From Candidatus Zixiibacteriota bacterium (GTDB lineage: Bacteria > Zixibacteria > MSB-5A5 > GN15 > FEB-12), in the NCBI GenBank assembly GCA_024280215.1, contig JAJRQO010000032.1, forward strand, positions 1 through 64,000: a stretch of DNA of 64,000 bases, written 5' to 3'. The translations under genes and the position numbers were made by a program. This document shows positions 44,844 to 52,526 of this stretch, piece by piece. Every line of letters begins with the position of its first letter. Position 1 is the first letter of the stretch. The notes below the pieces were generated by a model. The model had not been told where the DNA came from and made no database searches. It saw only the letters and a list, made by a program, of their open reading frames with translations.

Positions 44844-44872
44844 ACTATACGAAAAGAATACAAAATTGTAAA
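44844..44872 (-). promoter_or_regulatory. Promoter of the suf operon
   Basis: Minus strand: TTTACA (44872-44867), 17-bp spacer, TATAGT (44849-44844), about 45 nt before the Rrf2 start. The surrounding AT-rich DNA is where an Rrf2 operator would be expected, but I could not define one. Confidence 0.6.
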
Positions 44873-44929
44873 GATTTATTTTAAAATATTATAAAAAAGT
44901 ATAGTATATTAAAGTTTTTTATAATTTTC

Positions 44930-44958
44930 TTGAAATATGTGCTGTAAGTTATTATATA
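44930..44958 (+). promoter_or_regulatory. Promoter of mntP
   Basis: TTGAAA (44930-44935), 17 bp, TATATA (44953-44958). The leader is only about 20-30 nt, too short for the manganese (yybP-ykoY) riboswitch that controls many mntP genes. Confidence 0.55.
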
Positions 44959-44995
44959 TCATCAGACTAAATGAGGTAATATTATCGATATTGAT

Positions 44996-45538
44996 TTGTT
45001 AAATATATTTGCTTTAGCCTTTGCTTTAGCTTTTGATGCCTTTGCAGTGGCAATTGCAGTTGGAATCCGTCTTGGAGAGCTTGAAAAATGGACTGTATTC
45101 AGATTGTCCTTTCATTTTGGCTTTGCCCAGTTTGGTATGCCTATAATTGGTTGGTTGGCGGGTGATTATATTGTTGGTACAATTGGGGTTTATGCAAAGA
45201 TTATTGCGGGAGTTATTTTAGCTATATTGGGAGGTAGGCTAATTTGGGAACAATTTAAAACGGAAGCAAGCAGTTGGAAAGGTGACCCAACCCGAGGTGC
45301 GAGCTTGCTTGTGCTAATGTTTGCGACTTCAATAGATGCACTGGCGGCTGGGTTTACTCTTGCCTTAGTCGGAGTTGAGATATTGTATCCAACTTTGATT
45401 ATTGGAGTTGTGGCGGCATCAATGACTATACTAGGTTTGGTGTTTGGTCGAAAGTTGGGGATGACATTTGGAAGGACTGCTGGTATAATCGGTGGTTTGA
45501 TATTGATTGGTCTTGCAGTTAAGACAATACTTGTGTAG
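44996..45538 (+). CDS. mntP: Manganese efflux pump MntP
   Basis: Inner-membrane exporter of Mn(II), 180 residues and six membrane segments. Two DxxA-type motifs line the path: FALAFDAFAVAIAVG and ATSIDALAAGFTLA. The annotated start is TTG 44996, but GAGGT lies about 19 nt upstream, which is too far. The frame is open back to a TGA at 44972, so a rare ATT/ATC start at 44981-44990 (IDIDLLNIF) is possible. It is divergent from the suf regulator. Confidence 0.9.
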   Translation: MLNIFALAFALAFDAFAVAIAVGIRLGELEKWTVFRLSFHFGFAQFGMPIIGWLAGDYIVGTIGVYAKIIAGVILAILGGRLIWEQFKTEASSWKGDPTRGASLLVLMFATSIDALAAGFTLALVGVEILYPTLIIGVVAASMTILGLVFGRKLGMTFGRTAGIIGGLILIGLAVKTILV

Positions 45539-45544
45539 TTTCAG

Positions 45545-45570
45545 TTTATAGTCACCTTGAACTTGTCGAA
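45545..45570. repeat. Dispersed repeat arm forming the 3' end of the glycosyltransferase gene
   Basis: The CCTTGAACTTGTCGAAGG palindrome of the CTTCGAC family lies over the last codons of the minus-strand gene and encodes its terminal ENPSTSSR. Confidence 0.6.
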
Positions 45571-46742
45571 GGGTTTTCAATAGTAAGAAATAGTTTGAGA
45601 ATTAAAAAAGGGAGGATAGGCATGAAATATTTTTCCCAGCCTAAATATGAAAATGGCATCACTATAAAAAAGAATAGAATCGTTAGGTCGATGATAATTT
45701 TTTGCTGAAATTGTTTCTTATTAATTGCTGTGTAAATTTCTTTTATTATTGTCAATAGTATTGGGAGCCCTAAAAGGACTAACAAGTAAAAGATGACTTG
45801 GATTATATTGTCAGACGATATTATAAATTTGAGAACTTTGTGGAATAGCCCGACAGTGTAGACGCCAATGTCCTGTGAATAAATAGCTGGTTGGATTGGG
45901 AAGTAATAATAGAGTAGTGAAATTACAAACGAGATGCCAAGAATTTTTTTGTTACTATAAAAATAATTATGTGTGAAAAAATAGAGCGGGAGCAAATAGA
46001 TCAATAGCAATGCGACATACAAAAAGAAATTATCTATATGGAAGGAAAATTGTTGAGATAAATACATCGCTCGGTATTCGTTGTCTGGTGATGTACCGCC
46101 CCACAGGAGAATGAGAGCAAAATAGGGGAGTGCGGGAAGTATTGAAGTTATGAGTGGCTTTAATGATTTTGTCTGATTGTATTGAAGGGCATAGTAGATG
46201 AAAATTGGAGGGAGAGCAAAGAGAATGTATTGTCTGCAAAGAATTGAGAGAGTGAGAAATAATGCTGAGAGATAGAAATTCTTTTTTGTAAGAGCATAAA
46301 ACGAAGCGAGTAAAAATAAAATTGAGGGCATATCTGTAAAGACAAAAATAGAAAGACCAACCATATAGGGATGTACCGCTAAAAAAAGAGTTCCTATCAG
46401 AGCGAACGATTTGTTTCTTAGTTGTTCAAAAAGGATTCGATGAAAAAGCATGTAGGTGATGAGTGCAATAAGTATTGAAAGAATTCGTAAAGTAAATAGT
46501 TCGAAACCGAAGAGATTTCCCCACCATGCATAGATTATAAATGGGAGCGGTGTAGACATTTGACGGTAATGTGTCAGCAAATCGAGAGTGAGCCCATCTC
46601 CAAAATTTAGAACAGATGCATATAATCTGACTTCATCGCCCCATGCGGCTCTATTTTGGATATCACCTATTAAGGCAACAGCAATTTCAAACAAAGTTAT
46701 AATAGTAAATAATATCAAGGCAGACTTTTTATACTTGTGCAT
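45552..46742 (-). CDS. Membrane glycosyltransferase, GT-C fold (GT39/ArnT-like)
   Basis: Integral membrane protein of 396 residues with about ten membrane segments, probably using a lipid-linked sugar on the periplasmic side. The first periplasmic loop carries the expected acidic pair (AAWGDEVRLYA) followed by a LTHYRQMSTPLPFIIY stretch, a pattern of GT-C enzymes. The acceptor is unknown. No ribosome site is obvious. The last eight residues come from a dispersed repeat, so the original C-terminus may have been replaced. It stands alone between mntP (convergent) and a noncoding region. Confidence 0.65.
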   Translation of the reverse strand: MHKYKKSALILFTIITLFEIAVALIGDIQNRAAWGDEVRLYASVLNFGDGLTLDLLTHYRQMSTPLPFIIYAWWGNLFGFELFTLRILSILIALITYMLFHRILFEQLRNKSFALIGTLFLAVHPYMVGLSIFVFTDMPSILFLLASFYALTKKNFYLSALFLTLSILCRQYILFALPPIFIYYALQYNQTKSLKPLITSILPALPYFALILLWGGTSPDNEYRAMYLSQQFSFHIDNFFLYVALLLIYLLPLYFFTHNYFYSNKKILGISFVISLLYYYFPIQPAIYSQDIGVYTVGLFHKVLKFIISSDNIIQVIFYLLVLLGLPILLTIIKEIYTAINKKQFQQKIIIDLTILFFFIVMPFSYLGWEKYFMPILPFLILKLFLTIENPSTSSR

Positions 46743-47130
46743 GAATGGAATATGTCAGAAAGTTTAGTTTTTTTCAATTTAAAAATAAGAAAAAAAACGT
46801 TTGACAATGCAATGAGAAAAAAGTAACTTGACTCCAAGATAGAAAAAAATTAACCCAAAGCCAAGCTAATGAGATTTAGTAGCTAAAAAAATAGGAACTG
46901 TATTAATGATTAATATTATGAACAATAGCAGCAGACGATCTCAACAGATAAGTCCTGTGTGTGATAAGCTCGGCGGGGGTATAAACCCTACAGTATAACT
47001 ATACTATATATAGATTGTGTTTGTTATCCGTCGAGACCCAAATAGTGAGGTTCGACGGTTTTTTTGTGTCTTTTAATACTGTGGGACTTCTGTATAAATA
47101 TCAATTACAAGAATTTTCAAGGATTGAATT
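46743..47130. ncRNA. Possible structured RNA or attenuator leader upstream of the ABC exporter
   Basis: 388 bp without an open frame. TTGACA at 46801-46806 with a weak -10 (TAACTT, 17 bp later) could start a transcript of about 230 nt that ends at the intrinsic terminator 47028-47066. Within it, 46940-47020 has G-rich and pairable segments (GGGGGTATAAACCC, AGTATAACTATACT). I cannot match it to 6S, SRP, tmRNA or a known riboswitch. Strand and limits are inferred from the terminator. Confidence 0.35.
47028..47066 (+). terminator. Intrinsic terminator 65 nt before the ABC exporter genes
   Basis: CCGTCGA (47028-47034) pairs with TCGACGG (47052-47058), with inner ACC/GGT pairs, followed by seven T. 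No gene ends just upstream on this strand, so it terminates a noncoding transcript or attenuates the exporter operon. Confidence 0.8.
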
Positions 47131-48930
47131 ATGAGTTCAGAATTTTACGAAAATGAAAAATTACAAGATGCTGAGTTAGAAATCAGCTATAGAGAAGCAT
47201 TACGAAAGATGTACCCGTTTTTATTAGACCATAAAAAAGGACTTTTGATATGTTTCGGATTATTAGTTGGGACAACTCTTTTTTCCCTGACATGGCCATA
47301 TTTGTTGAAGCATGTCTTAGATGTAAATATTCCTGAGAATGATTTCTCTGGTTTAATATACAGCGTTGTTGCAATTGGATTGATTCAAATTATTACGATT
47401 GCATTTCAATATTATATGCGAATTAAGCTTGAGACTATTGGGCAAGATGTCATGTTAGAACTCAAGAGAACTCTGTTTCATCATCTGTTAGCTTTAGATG
47501 TAAACTATTTTGATAAGAATCCAGTTGGACGTTTGCTTGCAAGAGTTGAGTCAGATGCTGAATCGGTGCGTATGTTATTTACCAATACATTGGTTCTTAT
47601 ACTGGGTGATATAATTCTCATTGTCGGGATATATTCGATTCTATTTTATTTTAATTGGAAACTTGCCTTGGCACTATTTGTGAACGTACCGATTATTGGT
47701 CTGTTTATATATCTCTTTCATAAAAAGACTACATCAAAATTTTATGAAGTAAGAAAAAATATGGCTGAGGTGACAGCATCATTGACGGAGTTTTTGCATG
47801 GTATGTCTATCGTGCAGATTTTTCATCGAGGAAAATATGCCAGAGAAAAAGTGAATAAAGCAAATAAGATAAAATTCTCCAATGACGTGTATGTTAATAT
47901 AGGTGCAATTTTATTTTTTAATACGGTCTTCTTTTTGGAGTATGTTAAAATTGGTTTAGTGCTGATTTTAGGACCTCTTTTTGGTGTAAGTTTTGGAATG
48001 ATAGTGATGTTTATCATCTATATCTGGCGGTCATTTGAACCGATTTGGAGATCATCGGAACAACTTTCTACAATTCAGAAAGCGGTTGCGGGTTCCAAGC
48101 GGATATTCTCATTGTTGTCAGAAGTGTCGAAAATCAAACAACCTCTCAAGCCTGTTGCATGGAATGGTTTAAAGCAGTCGGTGAAGTTTGAAAACGTTTC
48201 GTTTTCGTATTCCGATGATGAGAACTATGTCTTGCGAGATGTTTCCTTTGAAATTGAAAAAGGAAAACGGGTTGCATTGGTTGGGGTGACGGGTGGTGGA
48301 AAATCGACCGTGATTTCATTGATGCTTCGCTACTACGATCCACAAAAAGGTCGTATCACAATTGATGGAACTGACATTAGAGAAATCGAAACTTTTGAGT
48401 TTCGCAAACGGTTTGCCTTGGTACTTCAGGATATTGTTTTGTTTCCTGGTGATGTGAACAGTAATATCTCGCTGGAAGTTGAGTCTGTTACTCAGGAAGA
48501 TATTGTGAAGGCGGCTCAAACGGTAGAGGCAGAAAATTTTATAAAAAAATTGAACAAACAGTATGAGACCGAAGTGTCTGAAAAAGGTTCGAACTTTTCT
48601 CGTGGGGAACGACAGTTGTTGTCGTTTGCTCGTGCCTTGGTTGTGAATCCTGATTTGTTGATTTTAGATGAAGCGACTTCATCGATTGACCCAGAGACTG
48701 AACGAATGATTCAAGCATCATTGAAGCGGTTGATGGAAGGTCGGACGTCGTTAATTATTGCTCATCGTCTGTCTACGATTTTAGATGTTGATGAGATATT
48801 AGTGCTTAAGCAAGGTGAGATAATTGAACGAGGAACCCACTTGGAGTTGATACAACAAGATGGCTATTACTCGAATCTATTTCATTTGCAATTTAAGCCA
48901 AGAAATGGAGAGATGGCTGATGCTGGATAA
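47131..48930 (+). CDS. ABC exporter half-transporter, subunit 1
   Basis: 599 residues: six-segment membrane domain (about 30-325) and nucleotide-binding domain (365-595). Walker A GVTGGGKST; signature NFSRGERQ, deviating from LSGGQ; Walker B LLILDEATSSID with the catalytic Glu; H-loop IIAHRLS. With subunit 2 it forms a heterodimer in which the competent ATP site uses this Walker B and the partner's SGGQ. Substrate is not predictable; related pairs export drugs or lipids. AAGGATTG precedes the start and the stop overlaps the next gene by 11 nt. Confidence 0.9.
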   Translation: MSSEFYENEKLQDAELEISYREALRKMYPFLLDHKKGLLICFGLLVGTTLFSLTWPYLLKHVLDVNIPENDFSGLIYSVVAIGLIQIITIAFQYYMRIKLETIGQDVMLELKRTLFHHLLALDVNYFDKNPVGRLLARVESDAESVRMLFTNTLVLILGDIILIVGIYSILFYFNWKLALALFVNVPIIGLFIYLFHKKTTSKFYEVRKNMAEVTASLTEFLHGMSIVQIFHRGKYAREKVNKANKIKFSNDVYVNIGAILFFNTVFFLEYVKIGLVLILGPLFGVSFGMIVMFIIYIWRSFEPIWRSSEQLSTIQKAVAGSKRIFSLLSEVSKIKQPLKPVAWNGLKQSVKFENVSFSYSDDENYVLRDVSFEIEKGKRVALVGVTGGGKSTVISLMLRYYDPQKGRITIDGTDIREIETFEFRKRFALVLQDIVLFPGDVNSNISLEVESVTQEDIVKAAQTVEAENFIKKLNKQYETEVSEKGSNFSRGERQLLSFARALVVNPDLLILDEATSSIDPETERMIQASLKRLMEGRTSLIIAHRLSTILDVDEILVLKQGEIIERGTHLELIQQDGYYSNLFHLQFKPRNGEMADAG

Positions 48931-50713
48931 ATTAAAATGGCTTTGGCAATATTATAAAAAACATCTGGGTGTCTTGTCTATCTTAGTTTTTCTTACACCT
49001 ATCCAAGTTATTTTTCAGGTTTCGATCCCGAGGATGATTGATTTTACTATTGATTATATGAATGAGAAGACGATACCAGATGATTGGTTTGCAAAATTTT
49101 TAACCGATATAGGGGCAAGCTTTTCGTTGTCACCAGAAATGACATTTGGAATTAGTTTTGTTGCCTTAGGGCTAATTGCTTCGATTCTCTATTTTATTGT
49201 GCAGGGACATCGTGCTTGGATGAATTTAAAATTGGAATGGATGTTTCGTCAAGAATCATTTGATGCAACGACTACAAAAGGTCCTGATTTTTTTAACAAG
49301 TTTCGCACGGGTGATTTAGTTACTCGCATGACTGATGATGTTGCCGAGAAGCTGAGTTGGTTTGCCTGTTCGGGAATCTTTCGGTTGTATGAGGCGTTGT
49401 TGATGGTTGGGTTCACTATCACTATGATGGTGGCAATTGACCCTGTTATGACGTTGTGGGCAGCGGGACCATTGCCGATTCTGATTATAATCTTTTTCAT
49501 CACTGCATCGTTATTGGAAAAACGATACGATTATTTGCAGGGACGGATTTCAAAGTTTAATGATATTTTAGAGTCATGTTTTTCTGGTATACGTGTTGTA
49601 AAAGCGTATGTGCTTGAGAAAGCACAGAAAGAGAAATTTGAAAAAGCTGCGGTCAAAAGAAGAGATGCTGAAATTGATGCGGTCAAGATGCATGCAGTGA
49701 TTGATTCATTGTATATGTATATCTGGCAGTTTTCGATTTTGGTTGTCCTTGTTGCTGGGGGATATGCGGTGATGAATTCAACATTGTCGCAGGGAAAGCT
49801 TGGTTCGTTTATCTTTTATACGGTCTGGTTAGTTTTTCCAATGTTTGACATCGGACAATTTTTGGTAAAGTCGAGACAATCGGCGGTATCGATGAATCGA
49901 CTGATGGAACTTGAGCAGATGCCTGTACTTGTGAAAGAAAATGGTAATGCTGATAGTGGAAAAATTCAAGCTGATGATTTGAAATTTGAAAATGTCTCAT
50001 TTAAATTCCCTGAATTAGATCATAACATTATTGATGATGTGACCCTTACTGTAAAAAAAGGCTCGACGGTTGCATTTGTCGGAAAAGTTGGAGCTGGGAA
50101 GAGTTGGTTTGTTAATATGATTCCACGTTTGGTAGAACCAACAGGAGGAGTTATAAAAATCGGTGAGATAGATTTAAAAAAATATACGCTTGCTGATTTA
50201 CGGAGTTCGATTGGCTATGTGCCACAAGAACCAATTTTGTTTTCTGATACGATTGAGAATAATATTTTGATGGGTCGAACAGATATATCAAAAGAAGTTC
50301 TTGCATGGGCAATTGAGGTTTCGCAGCTAAAAAGTGAAATTGAAACTTTTCCTAAAGGTATGCAAACATATATTGGTACCCGAGGCATGTCAATTTCTGG
50401 TGGTCAGAAACAAAGGCTTGGATTAGCTCGTGCATTGGTTGGGAAGCCTGAATATTTAATACTTGATGATTGTACATCAGCATTGGATTCAAAAACAGAA
50501 TCCGCACTTTGGGAACGGTTGCATATAGTATTACCAGATATGACAGCGATTTTGATTACACATCGTCCTGATGCTTTGGAAAAAACAGACATGATTTATG
50601 TCTTCGAAGATGGGAAAGTCGTTGAAAATGGACATCATAGAGAGTTGATTAGTTCAGGAAGCCGTTATGCGAAGATTTATAAACGATATAAATTAGAAGA
50701 ATCAGTTAAATAA
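48920..50713 (+). CDS. ABC exporter half-transporter, subunit 2
   Basis: 597 residues from ATG 48920; an earlier in-frame ATG exists but lies well inside the upstream gene. Membrane domain, then nucleotide-binding domain with Walker A GKVGAGKSW, canonical signature SISGGQKQR, Walker B YLILDDCTSALD where Asp replaces the catalytic Glu, and H-loop LITHRPD. The degenerate site is thus made of this Walker B and subunit 1's FSRGE, the arrangement known from TM287/288-type heterodimers. Confidence 0.9.
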   Translation: MLDKLKWLWQYYKKHLGVLSILVFLTPIQVIFQVSIPRMIDFTIDYMNEKTIPDDWFAKFLTDIGASFSLSPEMTFGISFVALGLIASILYFIVQGHRAWMNLKLEWMFRQESFDATTTKGPDFFNKFRTGDLVTRMTDDVAEKLSWFACSGIFRLYEALLMVGFTITMMVAIDPVMTLWAAGPLPILIIIFFITASLLEKRYDYLQGRISKFNDILESCFSGIRVVKAYVLEKAQKEKFEKAAVKRRDAEIDAVKMHAVIDSLYMYIWQFSILVVLVAGGYAVMNSTLSQGKLGSFIFYTVWLVFPMFDIGQFLVKSRQSAVSMNRLMELEQMPVLVKENGNADSGKIQADDLKFENVSFKFPELDHNIIDDVTLTVKKGSTVAFVGKVGAGKSWFVNMIPRLVEPTGGVIKIGEIDLKKYTLADLRSSIGYVPQEPILFSDTIENNILMGRTDISKEVLAWAIEVSQLKSEIETFPKGMQTYIGTRGMSISGGQKQRLGLARALVGKPEYLILDDCTSALDSKTESALWERLHIVLPDMTAILITHRPDALEKTDMIYVFEDGKVVENGHHRELISSGSRYAKIYKRYKLEESVK

Positions 50714-50740
50714 GCGGGAGTTTTACTCCCGTTTTGTTTA
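50714..50740 (+). terminator. Terminator of the ABC exporter operon
   Basis: GCGGGAGT / ACTCCCG hairpin with a 3-4 nt loop followed by TTTTGTTT, directly after the stop codon. Confidence 0.85.
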
Positions 50741-50746
50741 TTTCTT

Positions 50747-50777
50747 TTGACAAACTTGATTTTGATACGTTTATAGT
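50747..50777 (+). promoter_or_regulatory. Promoter of the Ycf48-like lipoprotein gene
   Basis: TTGACA (50747-50752) with TATAGT (50772-50777) at 19 bp, or TTTATA at 17 bp. Confidence 0.45.
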
Positions 50778-50818
50778 ATACAGCAGGGAATAGTTACACT
50801 TAAATCAAGGAAAAACAA

Positions 50819-52456
50819 ATGAGAAGAAGTATCATACAAGTATGTTTCTTAGTTTTATCTCTGAATTTTATTTATATAGGTTGTTCAAAAACACCAGTGG
50901 ATCCAGTTTCAGTTAGTAATTTAGTTGTTTCTGATTTTTCGCATTCTTATGATGCTGCATTTGGTGGTCCATCACCCCAACAATTTTTCTTTACTCTTTC
51001 AAGTTCTGGTGAGAAAGCTTTAAACTATAAAATTACCAATAATTCCGATTGGCTTCAATTATTTAACTCTGAACAAATAGGAGAAGGGATAACTCCTGAC
51101 TCGATTTTAATGATTTTACGAGTAGTTTCTCCAGTTACTTTAGAATATGGAATATATTATGACACTATTAAAATTGTTTCTGATTCAACTGCAAGCTCAA
51201 TAGAGATAGAAATTGTTTTGAGTATAGGTTCAGAAATTAAAGTAACTCCTGAGACCTTTGACTTTTTTGCGAATGTAAATGGAAGTAACCCTGTTGCCCA
51301 ACTATTAGATATAAGTTCATCAACATCGCTACCATTTGATGTTACTTTGTCAAATGGGGAGTCATGGCTTGCAATATCACCAACGAGTATGAACACAAAT
51401 GATACATCACATATCCAGATAGCAGTGAATTCGAGTGGTTTGTCAAAAGGTGTTTATACGGATACGATTTGGATTACTGCTGACTCTGCATTGAATTCTC
51501 CATTTCCAGTCATAGTGAAATTTCATCTTGATGCTTGGTTATCTCAAACGTCACCACGTCCAAATAATCTGAATGATATCTATTTTTCAGATACTCAAAA
51601 CGGTTGGGCCGTCGGTGATATAATTGACCAGTTTACCAAATCTGGGTTTATGCTAAAAACAACAGATGGTGGAGAAAATTGGGAAGAAGTTCTATTTTTG
51701 TCTGATCCGAGTGGAGTCGCTGACTCGATATTAGGTGGTGTGACATTTGTTGGAAGTGAAGGTTGGGTTGTTGGTACTGATGGAATTATTTTGTATTCAA
51801 ATAATTATGGTAATGATTGGTCATCTCAAGCACCACCTGTGGGTATGAAGATTGATTTTAATGATGTCTTTTTTATCAACGCAGATTCAGGATGGATAGT
51901 TGGTGACTCAGGAGTTGTTTTGGCTACATCTGATGGTGGGACTTCTTGGAATGAACAAAGCACACCAGTCGCACAAATTTTAACAGGGATTTCATTTGTT
52001 GATAATTTACATGGATGGGTTTCAGGTTTAACTGATGTCATATTAGTAACAACTAACGGTGGTCAGACATGGGAAAGGCAGACAGTTCAAACTCATCCAG
52101 CGGTTGGAAATAAATTTGATTTCAAGGAGATTGTTTTTACAGATTTATTACATGGCTGGACAGTTGGAAAATTTGGCTTAGTAGTATCAACGGTAGATGG
52201 AGGTACTACATGGACGCCATTTCAGATTGACACAGCTCCAAATCTTCTCTCTTTAAGTTTTGTTGATGCATCAAATGGGTGGCTTTCAACAGCAGATGGT
52301 CGAGTAATGCGTACAACCAATGGTGGAGCGTCATGGGTAAATCAGTTTATTGAAACGAACAATCCATTTAACTCTATTTATTTTATAGACCAGAATAATG
52401 GTTGGGTTGCAGGAGCTTTTGGTACAATTTATAATACTGCATCAGGTGGTGAATAA
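50819..52456 (+). CDS. Lipoprotein with Ycf48-like beta-propeller
   Basis: 545 residues. Signal peptide with lipobox-like YIGC (Cys about 22). Two Ig/BACON-like domains follow (about 30-240: NSDWLQLF, ESWLAISPTS). The rest (about 245-545) is a propeller of Ycf48/BNR-type repeats, each with WAVG or WIVG and a TTDGGxxW turn: KTTDGGENW, ATSDGGTSW, VTTNGGQTW, STVDGGTTW, RTTNGGASW. Ycf48 aids photosystem II assembly in cyanobacteria; in non-phototrophs such proteins have unknown roles. AAGGA precedes the start. Confidence 0.8.
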   Translation: MRRSIIQVCFLVLSLNFIYIGCSKTPVDPVSVSNLVVSDFSHSYDAAFGGPSPQQFFFTLSSSGEKALNYKITNNSDWLQLFNSEQIGEGITPDSILMILRVVSPVTLEYGIYYDTIKIVSDSTASSIEIEIVLSIGSEIKVTPETFDFFANVNGSNPVAQLLDISSSTSLPFDVTLSNGESWLAISPTSMNTNDTSHIQIAVNSSGLSKGVYTDTIWITADSALNSPFPVIVKFHLDAWLSQTSPRPNNLNDIYFSDTQNGWAVGDIIDQFTKSGFMLKTTDGGENWEEVLFLSDPSGVADSILGGVTFVGSEGWVVGTDGIILYSNNYGNDWSSQAPPVGMKIDFNDVFFINADSGWIVGDSGVVLATSDGGTSWNEQSTPVAQILTGISFVDNLHGWVSGLTDVILVTTNGGQTWERQTVQTHPAVGNKFDFKEIVFTDLLHGWTVGKFGLVVSTVDGGTTWTPFQIDTAPNLLSLSFVDASNGWLSTADGRVMRTTNGGASWVNQFIETNNPFNSIYFIDQNNGWVAGAFGTIYNTASGGE

Positions 52457-52482
52457 AAAAGTACTTACTTATTAAATAAAAA

Positions 52483-52516
52483 AAATCCCGTTCACAATTG
52501 TGAACGGGATTTTTTT
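52483..52516. terminator. Bidirectional terminator between convergent genes
   Basis: Perfect palindrome of 26 nt centred at about 52497 (ATCCCGTTCACAA / TTGTGAACGGGAT) with A-run and T-run on the two sides, serving the lipoprotein gene and the cytochrome operon. Confidence 0.95.
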
Positions 52517-52526
52517 ATTATAATTT

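Noticed and set aside
44880-44996. Manganese riboswitch upstream of mntP
   Set aside because: The leader between the promoter and the gene is only about 20-30 nt, too short for that riboswitch.
47045-47062. T-arm-like GGTTCGAC near 47050 as a tRNA
   Set aside because: The flanking bases pair as a terminator stem and no D-arm, anticodon arm or acceptor stem can be placed.
48860-48919. Earlier start for the second ABC subunit
   Set aside because: It would overlap the first subunit by 70 nt and add residues outside the family; the ATG at 48920 fits the family start and spacing.
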